NCBI RefSeq assembly: GCF_007997085.1 | Contig: NZ_VORR01000041.1 | Coordinates: 1 to 38,214 of the forward strand | DNA length: 38,214 bases | Source: Polaribacter sp. IC066 | Lineage (GTDB): Bacteria > Bacteroidota > Bacteroidia > Flavobacteriales > Flavobacteriaceae | Direction of reading: 5' to 3' | Position numbers and translations under genes: made by a program | The notes under the pieces: model-generated | The model's input: the letters and a program-made list of their open reading frames with translations, nothing else | Database searches by the model: none | Told to the model about the DNA's origin: nothing | Part shown: piece by piece, positions 27,582 through 36,595 of the stretch | Layout of the letters: every line of letters begins with the position of its first letter | Numbering within the stretch: position 1 is the first letter of the stretch

Positions 27582-27825
27582 AGTGTCCGATTAAAACTAT
27601 TTTTAGTTTGATAAACCCTCTTAAAAGAAGGGATTCTGCGAAATTTTTAAATAACACCTTGTTTTTTAAAAAATAATTTCATCAACATAAAGTAGACAAT
27701 TTTATTTCAAGTTATGTTTGTTTGTCAGATCGTTAGGATCAAGTCTTGGTTCCTTGCCCTACGGGCAGGTTGGCTCTAAAAGCGCAGCAATCTTGAGTCT
27801 TTTACTTTTATCAGACAAGAATGTT
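27582..27825 (+). repeat. Dispersed MITE-like repeat, copy 2 (best preserved)
   Basis: Left end GTGTCCGATTAAAA and right end TTTATCAGACAAGAATG; the reverse complement of the right end begins TTGTCTGATAAAA, so the ends form imperfect inverted repeats of about 13 bp. Inside are ATTTTTAGTTTGATAAACC, CACCTTGTTTTTTA, AGACAATTTTAT, CAGATCGTTAGGATCAAGTC, a hairpin TGCCC-TAC-GGGCA (27755-27767) and GCGCAGCAATCTTGAGTC. No open frame. It lies between the ART-like pair and cdd. Confidence 0.8.
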
Positions 27826-27837
27826 TAAAATTCTAAC

Positions 27838-28320
27838 CTACAAATAAGAACTATCAAAAGAAAAAGGCAATAATGAATCTAACGATGGGGTTTTTATAAT
27901 CTCACCAACTTCACCCATAAATAAAATTGAGAAAGCTTGTTTTTGCTTAATTTCATATTCAGACAAAGATTGTCTACAAGCACCGCAAGGTCCTACAGGT
28001 TTATCGACAGTATTGATAGATGAACTTGCAGAAATAGCTAATTGCAAAATTTTTACATTCGGATACTCTGAACCCGCTTTCCAAATAGCCACTCGTTCTG
28101 CACACATTCCTGACGGATACGCTGCATTTTCTTGATTGCTTCCGGTAACAATTTCATTATTTTCTAATAACAAAGCTGCACCCACACTAAATTTAGAATA
28201 CGGGGCGTAGGCTTTTTTCCTGGCCTCTATCGCCCTATCCATCAATAATTTATCTTCAGAAGAAAGTTCTGATATCGCACTAAAAACAACTGCTTCTGTT
28301 GTTATTTGAATTTTTTTCAT
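27838..28320 (-). CDS. cdd: Cytidine deaminase
   Basis: 160 residues. The frame could begin at a TTG at 28335, but that lies inside the porV terminator, so ATG 28320 is preferred. It deaminates cytidine and deoxycytidine to uridine forms in pyrimidine salvage. The zinc site is GMCAERVAIW (Cys73, Glu75) and GPCGACRQ (Cys112, Cys115), the short tetrameric class. Substrate block YSKFSVGAALL at 41-51. It follows porV on the same strand, separated by a terminator hairpin. Confidence 0.95.
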   Translation of the reverse strand: MKKIQITTEAVVFSAISELSSEDKLLMDRAIEARKKAYAPYSKFSVGAALLLENNEIVTGSNQENAAYPSGMCAERVAIWKAGSEYPNVKILQLAISASSSINTVDKPVGPCGACRQSLSEYEIKQKQAFSILFMGEVGEIIKTPSLDSLLPFSFDSSYL

Positions 28321-28333
28321 ACATAAAAGGGTC

Positions 28334-28362
28334 AAAAAAAGCAGCCGTTTAAGACTGCTTTT
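28334..28362 (-). terminator. Rho-independent terminator of porV
   Basis: On the minus strand AAAAGCAGTC, loop TTAAAC, GGCTGCTTTTTTT: a 10-bp stem with one G-U pair and a T-tract. It sits between porV (ends 28397) and cdd. Confidence 0.85.
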
Positions 28363-28396
28363 ATATTTTTATAAAGCTACTAAAAATTTATCACTT

Positions 28397-29509
28397 TTAA
28401 TAATTATCGTAGATCTCTCCTAAGTCAAATGAGACCGAAAAACGAAGCGAATTTTCTAAAGGATTATTTACATCCGAAGAATTTATCAAATAAGACAAAT
28501 CTATGTTTAAAGCATTGGTTTTAAAACCAGCACCCAATGTAAAATATTGTCTGTTTCCTTTGTCTACACTTTCATGAAAGTACCCACCTCTTAAAGCAAA
28601 GGCATTGTTGTATAGATATTCTGCACCTAAAGCATAGGTTACCTCACTTAACTCTTCGCTAAAGCCACCTGGTGCATCACCAAAAGAACCAAAAATTCCT
28701 TGAATAAAACCTTTGTCTTCGTCAGAACCATCTGGCTGTGGCGTTGGTACTAATAATTTTGTGAACTCCACATTGGTAGAAATGATATTGTAATCGTCTA
28801 AAATAAAATCAAAACCACCACCAAACTTTAAGTTCGTCGGAATAAAATCTTCTTCGCCGGGCGTATAAGAAACTTTAGGACCGATGTTGGATATGTTAAA
28901 TCCTACGCGATAACGACCGTTAAAATTACCATAGTTTTCTTCATACGATTGATAGTATCCAGAAACGTCTACCGCAAAAGAATTAATAGGTTGTAGCGTA
29001 TTACCTGCCGTATTATTAAAGGCTAAATTAGAGCGAATATACTTTAAGGAAACCCCCATAGAGAAAGTTTCACTTAATTTTAACGCATAAGAACCTGTTG
29101 CTACAAATTCGTTCGGATTGATGGTACCCAAAGGATTCCCCTGATTGTCTGTTAAATCGATTTGCCCTAAAGAGAAATATTTAAAATCTGCACCCCAAGC
29201 GGCATTTTCGCTATATCTATTGATATAAGAACCACTACCCACAAAAATATCGTCGGTTAAATTTCGCAACCAAGGCGAATAGGTAATTCCTGTTTTTATC
29301 TGTCGATCACTAAATGCTATTTTTGCCGGATTGTGAAATAGTGAAAACCCATCCGCAGAAGTGGCAACCCCCATATCTCCCATTCCTCCTGCTCTAGCAT
29401 CGGGTACTATCAGTAAAAAAGGCGTGGCCGTTGTAATAGAGTTTACTTGCGCATTTATTTTTAAGCTTACAAAGGCACAAAGTGCCAAACAAAATCCTAT
29501 TTTTTTCAT
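28397..29509 (-). CDS. porV: Type IX secretion outer-membrane protein PorV
   Basis: 370 residues. Signal peptide MKKIGFCLALCAFVSLKINA, then the PorV opening PFLLIVPDARAGGMGDMGVA and FSLFHNPAKIAFSDRQIKTG, followed by alternating strands of a FadL-type barrel ending ENSLRFSVSFDLGEIYDNY. PorV (LptO) carries type IX cargo to the PorU sortase. Its gene follows porU by 38 nt, the conserved order next to gldJ in Flavobacteriia. Confidence 0.95.
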   Translation of the reverse strand: MKKIGFCLALCAFVSLKINAQVNSITTATPFLLIVPDARAGGMGDMGVATSADGFSLFHNPAKIAFSDRQIKTGITYSPWLRNLTDDIFVGSGSYINRYSENAAWGADFKYFSLGQIDLTDNQGNPLGTINPNEFVATGSYALKLSETFSMGVSLKYIRSNLAFNNTAGNTLQPINSFAVDVSGYYQSYEENYGNFNGRYRVGFNISNIGPKVSYTPGEEDFIPTNLKFGGGFDFILDDYNIISTNVEFTKLLVPTPQPDGSDEDKGFIQGIFGSFGDAPGGFSEELSEVTYALGAEYLYNNAFALRGGYFHESVDKGNRQYFTLGAGFKTNALNIDLSYLINSSDVNNPLENSLRFSVSFDLGEIYDNY

Positions 29510-29547
29510 TCTCTGTTATTCTTATTAATTTTACAAATATCTACTTT

Positions 29548-32500
29548 TTATTGAAGTATTACTAATTTTTCGTACTTCTCTGACTTCAAATTACTCGCAA
29601 TTGATTTTACGCTTAGCTTATAAACATAAACTCCTTTTCCTATTTTATTGCCAAAATCATCTAAACCATTCCAAGTAATATTTCTTGACAAATTACCTGT
29701 AGTTTGTACATTTCTATTGATTGTTTTTACCAATTTACCCGAAACAGTAAAAATTTGAACTTGCACTTCTAAAGGTTCATTTGGCTTATTATGATTGAAC
29801 CAAAACTCTGTGTAATTTACAAAAGGATTTGGATAATTTAATACATTTTCTAAATTTAAAATAGCATCACTTACAACCACAAAATTTAACGTAGTTTCTG
29901 ATGAGTTATTGTAAGTATCCCAAGCTTTTATTTTTAAGGTATGTGGCCCAACTTCTAAATCTCTTAATCGATACGTTACTTTGCCCTTGGTAAAATCATT
30001 TAATTCGGTCTGATAAAAATCATTTAAGATGATTGGGTTCGAGGTATCGCCATCTAAAATACCAACAATATCATGATCTACAGCGGTAATAGACGTATTA
30101 ATTCCGCTCATATCAAACAACGAAGCAATTAAATTTGGAGATGTATTTGTGTTGCCACCCTCTATAAAAGACTCATCATTCATAAACAATTGTATTTCTG
30201 GTCCTACGGTATCTTCTGGAGCATTTTCATTAATACCACCAACAATCACATCAAAATTGTAGCCCGCTTTGTCGGTTTCTCCGTTTTCTGCATAAAAGCT
30301 TAATTTTCCTTTTCCGAAGGCAATTTTAATATCTTTTGGTACAATAAAATCGAAACTAAACTGTCCGTTTTCTACGGTAGATTTTCCTCTAAACAATTTA
30401 CTATCTTGGGTATCAAAAGGCATGATCGCGTCAAAACCATCGTTCCCTAAAGTCTTTTTATCAATCAACTTATCAAAAACGGTGGTAGAAAGTGTGCCAT
30501 TAAAATTCGTTAAAACAGCATCGGAATCATCTGTAATGACTCCTTCAAATCTCACTTTAGATAAGGCCTTAATAGTATCTAAAGATTGGGTAACGTCTAT
30601 ATCGTTCATTTTTGTAATGCGCACATTGGGTTTCGGAATTGCCAATTTCATAGCCGGATCTCCAAAGGAATAAATAAAGAATTTTTGTGTACTACGAAAT
30701 TGATTTTTCGCTTCTTTTAAAGCCTCTGCAATGGTAAAATCTTCATTGTTAAACGCTAATAAAATTCTAATTAATTGCTCGTTAAAACGCTGTCCTGTAG
30801 AAATAAAAACTTCTCTTGTGGTGGTAATCATGCTTGCAGCACCACCAATTTTACTTTTAAGCGTAAGCTCGCCAGCCGTTATTCTATTCGGATTATCGAA
30901 TCTAGAAAAATCGCAGGTAACGGTAATTAAAAGCGGCAGTGTATTTGGGTTGTTTAAGGCTTGTATTTGTGGTACATCTAAAATTCTTTCAGAAGCAAAA
31001 CCATCTTCTCCGCCATGACCAAAATAATCAAAAACTAACGTTCCTTTTTCAATAGCGTTTGTAATTGCCTTGTTTACTGCAGGATACCGCTCGCCACCAG
31101 AAGAATTTTGTTGCACAAAAGCATCTACATAAATTTTATTTACATTAAAAACAGGTTTGTTATTTTTAATATCATCTGCAATAGACTCTACTCCTTGCTG
31201 AATCACTTCTTCGCCAGCAACATCTACATCGTCTGCTAATAAGGTAATGGTGTTTCGCCAATCTCCTATGGCTTCTTTGCTGTAATACGATAAAATTTTA
31301 TCAACAACAATCGTCGCTTCAGAAATGGTAGCAACAGGGATCCTGCTAGAAACCACATCAATTGTATGGGCGGTAGCCATGGTGCCTTCATTGCTCTCTA
31401 ACATCACAAAAAAATCATCTGTAACCCAAGAATTTGCTAAATTAAAACTGTTGGTCGATAATTTTACAGGCACAATATTATTGTTGCCTTGAATTCGGTC
31501 TTTATAATCATAAGAAGCATCTCCAAAAAAGCAAACATATTGCAGTTTTGTTGCTTCGGATGAATTGGTTGTATACAGCTGTTTTAAGAAATCTCGAACG
31601 CCAGTGATATCTTTAGATCCAGAAGAAAACTCATTATATATTTCGGATAACACCACAACTTTTGTTGTTAGGTTAGAATTTGTTTGATGGTAATCTGCTA
31701 ATCTTTGTGCTTGCCCTGAAAGTTCTGCATTTGTAATCACAAGATAATTAATATCTTTTAAGGCATGTAAATTCTGATTTTTAATTTTGGAGTTCCGAAC
31801 CGTTTCTGGGGTATAAAAATCGGACTCATTTAAAATAACATATTCTTTTAAAGTACCGCCAATATCCTTAAAACTAAAATTATTTGCGGTTGCTTGGTTG
31901 CTGATTGATTGCGGCGCAAGATGATTGCTAACGTCCCAAACCTGAAAAGCAGCATTTCCGTTTTCTATTTGATACTCAATGGCAGCTGCAGAATTTGCCT
32001 GTTCAAAGCTTCGAAACGAAAACTGAAAGTCGCGAAACTTTAAGTGCTTTTTTCCACTAATTTCGATGTAGTCTAAAAATGTATTTGCAGACGGATTTCC
32101 GTTGTTATTATACGAGATCGTAACGTTTATGTTTTCTGAACTGTTTGCGATAACGCCACTTCTCTCGGAAGCAAAAGCTTTGGTTAAAGAGTTATTATTT
32201 ACTGCCGAAAAATTAATAGAATAAAGATCTTGTTCATTAATTTTCACATCTAAAGAAGATGCAACCAAAGAATTAGACACGCCTCTTATGCGCACATCTA
32301 TATTTTGATTAACCACTGCATTCTGAAAAGGAATTATAAAGCTTTGTGTATTTTCTATATTAAAATCCTCTTTAAAAAACCACTGCGTTCCTGCTGCTAA
32401 AATACTTTGATCTTCTTTTTCGTGAAACGTATAGTCATCAAAAACAGTTATTTGCGCGGTAGCATTTGTTGTAATCGGCGCCTTTTGCTGAATTCTTTTG

Positions 32501-32943
32501 CCATCAAGATCATTTACGGTGATAAAATAATAGGCTTTATCGGTATAAATATTTTGTCGGTGGCGAGCACTTTTAGTAAAAGTATCTACTTCCCAGTCAT
32601 GAGGCCCTTGGGCGTAAAAAAGTATAAAATCATTGGCATCAAAAGAACCATCGGCTTCACCCGCTATATAAATGGCATTTTCTTGCAAATCATCATATCT
32701 AAAATCGCTGTTTAAAACAGGTAATAACTGTCCGCCATTGCCATAAATATGAATCTTTTTAGGATTCAATCCGTTTGTAGAAATCCCTATTTGCTGCAAT
32801 AAACCTCTATCAATTTTAAAAACCCCCGAGGTATCTACTGTAAATTGATACCAATCTCCAGAAGATAATACAGAACTAGTACTTTGGGCGTGCCCTATTT
32901 GTAAGCAGCATCCGAATAAAAAAAGTAAAAATTGTTTTTTCAT
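29548..32943 (-). CDS. porU: Type IX sortase PorU (C25 peptidase)
   Basis: 1131 residues from ATG 32943; the frame extends 7 codons further, but MKKQFLLFLFGCCLQIGHAQ is the signal peptide. The gingipain-type C25 domain has catalytic His643 in VFDYFGHGGEDGF and Cys677 in LITVTCDFSRFDNP, 34 residues apart as in gingipains. The C-terminus holds the type A-like block LNYPNPFVNYTEFWFNHNKP and IGKGVYVYKLSV. It cleaves C-terminal signals of cargo and attaches A-LPS. It is the first gene of porUV and diverges from gldJ across repeat copy 3. Confidence 0.95.
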   Translation of the reverse strand: MKKQFLLFLFGCCLQIGHAQSTSSVLSSGDWYQFTVDTSGVFKIDRGLLQQIGISTNGLNPKKIHIYGNGGQLLPVLNSDFRYDDLQENAIYIAGEADGSFDANDFILFYAQGPHDWEVDTFTKSARHRQNIYTDKAYYFITVNDLDGKRIQQKAPITTNATAQITVFDDYTFHEKEDQSILAAGTQWFFKEDFNIENTQSFIIPFQNAVVNQNIDVRIRGVSNSLVASSLDVKINEQDLYSINFSAVNNNSLTKAFASERSGVIANSSENINVTISYNNNGNPSANTFLDYIEISGKKHLKFRDFQFSFRSFEQANSAAAIEYQIENGNAAFQVWDVSNHLAPQSISNQATANNFSFKDIGGTLKEYVILNESDFYTPETVRNSKIKNQNLHALKDINYLVITNAELSGQAQRLADYHQTNSNLTTKVVVLSEIYNEFSSGSKDITGVRDFLKQLYTTNSSEATKLQYVCFFGDASYDYKDRIQGNNNIVPVKLSTNSFNLANSWVTDDFFVMLESNEGTMATAHTIDVVSSRIPVATISEATIVVDKILSYYSKEAIGDWRNTITLLADDVDVAGEEVIQQGVESIADDIKNNKPVFNVNKIYVDAFVQQNSSGGERYPAVNKAITNAIEKGTLVFDYFGHGGEDGFASERILDVPQIQALNNPNTLPLLITVTCDFSRFDNPNRITAGELTLKSKIGGAASMITTTREVFISTGQRFNEQLIRILLAFNNEDFTIAEALKEAKNQFRSTQKFFIYSFGDPAMKLAIPKPNVRITKMNDIDVTQSLDTIKALSKVRFEGVITDDSDAVLTNFNGTLSTTVFDKLIDKKTLGNDGFDAIMPFDTQDSKLFRGKSTVENGQFSFDFIVPKDIKIAFGKGKLSFYAENGETDKAGYNFDVIVGGINENAPEDTVGPEIQLFMNDESFIEGGNTNTSPNLIASLFDMSGINTSITAVDHDIVGILDGDTSNPIILNDFYQTELNDFTKGKVTYRLRDLEVGPHTLKIKAWDTYNNSSETTLNFVVVSDAILNLENVLNYPNPFVNYTEFWFNHNKPNEPLEVQVQIFTVSGKLVKTINRNVQTTGNLSRNITWNGLDDFGNKIGKGVYVYKLSVKSIASNLKSEKYEKLVILQ

Positions 32944-32990
32944 ATTTCTATTCAAATAACGCACATTATAAGCAGATATTTTATAGTAAA

Positions 32991-32998
32991 CAAAGATA
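32991..32998 (-). promoter_or_regulatory. Possible porU -7 box
   Basis: Minus-strand TATCTTTG fits TAnnTTTG, 47 nt before the ATG at 32943. It abuts repeat copy 3 (33006 onward), which would supply the -33 region; no TTG there fits well. Confidence 0.35.
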
Positions 32999-33005
32999 AA
33001 GTATC

Positions 33006-33194
33006 CCTCTTGTTTGATATCAGGATGTAAGCTTGCTCCTAACTATCTGACAAAAATATAGAACTTAACATAAAATTGTCTCCTTTATATGGATAAATTA
33101 TTCTGAAGAAAATAAGGTGTTCTTTAAAAAACTTATAGAACCCCTTATTTTGATAGAATTTATCAAACTAAAAGTATTTTTAATCGAACACTCA
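33006..33194 (-). repeat. Dispersed MITE-like repeat, copy 3 (reverse, shortened)
   Basis: Reverse orientation. The outer end reads GTGTTCGATTAAAAATAC, then TTTTAGTTTGATAAA, GAACACCTTATTTTC, GGAGACAATTTTATG and GTCAGATAGTTAGGAGCAAG. The GC-rich hairpin and the CTCTAAAAGCGCAGC block are missing, and the element closes with ATATCAAACAAGAG, so about 50 bp were lost from the middle. It lies between the divergent porU and gldJ starts. Confidence 0.75.
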
Positions 33195-33343
33195 TGGTAC
33201 CGTATACTAAAATAAAAATGCAATCGTTTTATAGAATATGCATTAAAAAGGATGCGTTAAAACTTATCTTTTTACTTGTACGAAAGTATATTTATTGTAA
33301 ATTGCATCACTAAATACAAACCCTATCAATTTTAAATTAGGAA

Positions 33344-35026
33344 ATGAAGAACATATTTAAAATAACTTTAGTAGCGCTAACCATGTTGTTATTAGCGAAC
33401 TGTAATAGATCGAACTCCAATAAATCTACGTTAACAGGTTTATCTTTCAATGATCCTAAAAACGGTAACTATATTAGAGGTAATTCTTTTGATGGGCAAG
33501 ACCCACCTTTAGGAATGGTTGGTGTAGAAGGCGGCTCTTTTACCATGGGGCAAGTTCAAGACGACGTAATGTTCGATTGGAACACCACGCCTAAACAAAT
33601 ACATGTTCGTTCTTTTTATATGGATGAGGCTGAAGTTTCAAATTCTGAATATTTTTTATATGTACAATATATGAAAGATGTTTTTCCGCCATCCGAAGAA
33701 AAATACAAACATATTTACAAGTCTGTTTTACCCGATACCTTGGTTTGGAGAAAAAGTTTAGGAAACACCGATATTTTATCAGAAAACTATCTTCGTCACC
33801 CAGCCTATGCAGATTACCCAGTTGTAGGTGTGAGTTGGTTGCAAGCAAATGAATACTGTAAATGGCGAACAAACGCTGTTAACTTAAAAACCTTAATTGA
33901 TAAAGGACATATTAAAAATATTTTTGAAATAGATTCGGTAAGCAACTTTTTTGATACTGGTGTTTTTTTAACAGATGCATCACAATTATTTGAAGGAGAC
34001 AGCACCATATACAAAAGAGGCGTTGGTAGAACTGTAAGAAAAAGAGGCGAGGCGAGACCCGAAAGAGACGATTTTCAAGGAAGAAAAATCTCTAGTGCCG
34101 ATGGTATTTTAGCACAACGTTTTAGATTGCCAACAGAAGCTGAATGGGAATTTGCTGCCAAAGCAAATATAGAAAACAGAGAGTACAACAATATTAGAGG
34201 TAGAAAAAAATATGCTTGGGACGGGAAATATACCCGAGCAAAAGGAAAAAGAAATAGAGGTGATCAATTAGCGAATTTTAAACAAGGTCCTGGTAACTAT
34301 AGTGGTTTATCTGGTTGGAGTTCGGATGGTGCTGATATTCCTAACAAAATAAAATCCTATCCTCCTAACGGATTTGGTTTGTATGACATGTCTGGTAATG
34401 TAGCCGAATGGGTTGCAGATGTATACCGACCTATTATAGATGCTAAAGCCAATGATTTTAATTATTTTAGAGGTAATATTTTTACCAAAAAAATGATTGA
34501 TAAAGAGGGTAATGTGGTTATTGCTGCAAGTGGTGAGGGTGCTCAAATATCTTATGATACTTTGCCGAATGGTAAAATTGTACCGAAACAATTACCAAAT
34601 ACGATAAAGTACATTCCGATTACGAGAGATGACACTTCGTTAAGAAGAAATTTTACGATTGCAGATAATTCTAATATTGGGGACGGAGATTTAAATTCTT
34701 CTCGTTTTTATGAAGATGATGCTGATCAAGCAAAAAGTAGACCAAGCATGTACAATTCGCCAAAAGCACCCACTAGAGAGATAGATCCTTTAACGGGTAG
34801 AGAAATTTTAGTGAATGATGCTAAAAATAGATCCACTTTAATTAGCAACAATACTAGAGTGTATAAAGGTGGCGGATGGTCTGATAGAGAATATTGGTTA
34901 GACCCAGCACAAAGAAGGTATTTACCAGAATATATGGCCACTAATTTTATTGGCTTTAGATGTGTGTCTGATAAAGTAGGCCCTATGAAAACAGGAAAAA
35001 GATCTGCTAGAAATCCAAGTAGATAA
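33344..35026 (+). CDS. gldJ: Gliding motility lipoprotein GldJ
   Basis: 560 residues, close to the 561 of F. johnsoniae GldJ. Lipoprotein signal with Cys20 (LLLANCNRSN). The body is a formylglycine-generating-enzyme (SUMF1) fold: VGVEGGSFTMGQVQ, RSFYMDEAEVSNSEYFLYVQ, PVVGVSWLQANEYCKWRTNA, RLPTEAEWEFAAKA and NGFGLYDMSGNVAEWVADVY, ending YKGGGWSDREYWLDPAQRRY and TNFIGFRCVSDK. It lacks the enzyme's paired catalytic Cys. GldJ supports gliding and stabilises GldK in the type IX machinery. GldK is the alternative, but length and the porUV neighbourhood favour GldJ. Confidence 0.93.
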   Translation: MKNIFKITLVALTMLLLANCNRSNSNKSTLTGLSFNDPKNGNYIRGNSFDGQDPPLGMVGVEGGSFTMGQVQDDVMFDWNTTPKQIHVRSFYMDEAEVSNSEYFLYVQYMKDVFPPSEEKYKHIYKSVLPDTLVWRKSLGNTDILSENYLRHPAYADYPVVGVSWLQANEYCKWRTNAVNLKTLIDKGHIKNIFEIDSVSNFFDTGVFLTDASQLFEGDSTIYKRGVGRTVRKRGEARPERDDFQGRKISSADGILAQRFRLPTEAEWEFAAKANIENREYNNIRGRKKYAWDGKYTRAKGKRNRGDQLANFKQGPGNYSGLSGWSSDGADIPNKIKSYPPNGFGLYDMSGNVAEWVADVYRPIIDAKANDFNYFRGNIFTKKMIDKEGNVVIAASGEGAQISYDTLPNGKIVPKQLPNTIKYIPITRDDTSLRRNFTIADNSNIGDGDLNSSRFYEDDADQAKSRPSMYNSPKAPTREIDPLTGREILVNDAKNRSTLISNNTRVYKGGGWSDREYWLDPAQRRYLPEYMATNFIGFRCVSDKVGPMKTGKRSARNPSR

Positions 35027-35043
35027 TTTATAATATTTTAAGT

Positions 35044-35078
35044 TAAAGCCTCATTATTTTTAAATAATGGGGCTTTTT
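35044..35078 (+). terminator. gldJ terminator just before murF
   Basis: AAGCCTCATTATTT pairs with AAATAATGGGGCTT, with one G-T pair, then a T-run. It ends 12 nt before the murF ATG at 35091, leaving no room for a separate promoter between. Confidence 0.8.
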
Positions 35079-35090
35079 TATAGGTAAAAA

Positions 35091-36353
35091 ATGGAAATAG
35101 CAACGCTTTATCAACTGTATGCACACTACTATTTGGTAGATACAGATACGAGAAACATCCGACAAAACACCCTCTTTTTTGCTTTAAAGGGTGAGCACTT
35201 TAATGGGAATGAATTTGCAGAAAAAGCACTAAACCTAGGGGCATCTTATGCTATTATAGACGATGAAAACTATAAAACACACCAAAATTGTATTCTTGTT
35301 GATGATGTTTTAAAAACCCTACAAGCATTAGCCAACTACCACAGAAAAAAACGAAACATCCCTATTATCGGATTAACGGGTAGCAACGGCAAAACAACAA
35401 CTAAAGAGTTAATACAGCTTGTTTTAAGTAAAAAATATAAAACGATTGCCACCAAAGGAAACTTAAACAATCATATTGGCGTGCCGCTTACCCTGCTCTC
35501 TATCACACCAGAACATGAACTAGGTATTGTTGAAATGGGTGCCAATCATCAAAAAGAAATTGAGTTTTTATGCGCTCTTTGTGAGCCCAACTTTGGCTAT
35601 ATTACCAATTTCGGAAAAGCACATTTAGAAGGTTTTGGAGGTATTGAAGGCGTCATAAAAGGTAAAAGTGAATTGTATACTTTTTTAAAGGAACACCATA
35701 AAATTGTATTTATAAACCCTGCTGATGCACTTCAAGTAGCGGCGACAAAAAAAATACAAACGGTTTCTTTTAATGTTGATGCGCTGCAGTTTCTAGAAGT
35801 CAATCCTTTTGTAAAACTCGCTTATAAAAACACAACGATTCAAAGTAATTTAGTAGGCAGCTATAATTATACAAATATCATTGCAGCCATTACGATTGGC
35901 GAATATTTTAAAATTCCGGAAGCAGCAATTAAAGAAGCCATTGAAAGTTATATCCCTACCAATAATCGCTCTCAAATTATAAAAACGGCCAAAAACACCA
36001 TTCTTTTAGATGCTTATAATGCAAATCCGTCTAGCATGCGTGCTGCTTTAGAAAACTTTGCATCGCTACCAGCCGATCAAAAAGTAATTATTTTAGGAGA
36101 CATGTTTGAACTCGGAGAAGAAAGTCTTTTAGAACATCAAGAAATTGTAAAACTTGCCAGTTCCTTTGATTTTAAAAATCAATATTTTGTAGGCGAGCAT
36201 TTTTATCAGACCAAAACAAAAAACGCACAATTTAAAACCTATTTAGATTTAGAGAACTATTTAAAACAACACCCTCTAGAACACCAAACAATTTTAGTGA
36301 AAGGCTCAAGAGGAATGCGTTTAGAAAGAATTTTAACGCTTCTTAACCAGTAG
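35091..36353 (+). CDS. murF: MurF, UDP-MurNAc-tripeptide D-Ala-D-Ala ligase
   Basis: 420 residues, a little shorter than E. coli MurF (452). It adds D-Ala-D-Ala to UDP-MurNAc-tripeptide, the last cytosolic step of the peptidoglycan precursor. ATP loop IIGLTGSNGKTTTKEL (Lys101), then TKGNLNNHIGVPLTLL, EMGANHQKEIEFL and NFGKAHLEGFGG. The Mur ligase C-terminal block is LLDAYNANPSSMRAALENF and VKGSRGMRLERI. Its TAG stop is the first three bases of the TAGTGTCCGA that also opens repeat copy 2, so the element may have supplied the stop. Confidence 0.95.
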   Translation: MEIATLYQLYAHYYLVDTDTRNIRQNTLFFALKGEHFNGNEFAEKALNLGASYAIIDDENYKTHQNCILVDDVLKTLQALANYHRKKRNIPIIGLTGSNGKTTTKELIQLVLSKKYKTIATKGNLNNHIGVPLTLLSITPEHELGIVEMGANHQKEIEFLCALCEPNFGYITNFGKAHLEGFGGIEGVIKGKSELYTFLKEHHKIVFINPADALQVAATKKIQTVSFNVDALQFLEVNPFVKLAYKNTTIQSNLVGSYNYTNIIAAITIGEYFKIPEAAIKEAIESYIPTNNRSQIIKTAKNTILLDAYNANPSSMRAALENFASLPADQKVIILGDMFELGEESLLEHQEIVKLASSFDFKNQYFVGEHFYQTKTKNAQFKTYLDLENYLKQHPLEHQTILVKGSRGMRLERILTLLNQ

Positions 36354-36595
36354 TGTCCGATTAAAAATAGTTTACTGTCGTGAACCCTTTATAAATAAAG
36401 AGCTTCCTAATTCTTTTCAAAAAGACACCTTGTTTTTTGGAATTAATTTTAAGATGATCAATAAAAATTTTGTCCCTTTGATTTACAGCTATTTATCAGT
36501 TCGTTAGGTTTCAGTCTTGGTTCCCTGCCTACCCGCAGGATGTTTCTAAAAGCAGCGTGGTCTTGTCTCTTTTATCAAACAACAATCATTCTTAA
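36353..36595 (+). repeat. Dispersed MITE-like repeat, copy 4
   Basis: Fills the whole gap between the convergent murF and kinase genes. Left end GTGTCCGATTAAAAATAG, then ACACCTTGTTTTTTG, TTTATCAGTTCGTTAGG, TTCAGTCTTGGTTCCCTGCC, a hairpin CCTGC...GCAGG (about 36525-36540), CTAAAAGCAGCGTGGTCTTG and TTTATCAAACAACAATCATT. The left half is the most diverged of the four copies. No open frame. Confidence 0.75.

Noticed and set aside
33344..35026. Calling the FGE-fold lipoprotein GldK or a sulfatase-activating enzyme
   Set aside because: The paired catalytic Cys of the enzyme are absent, and the length and porUV neighbourhood fit GldJ better.
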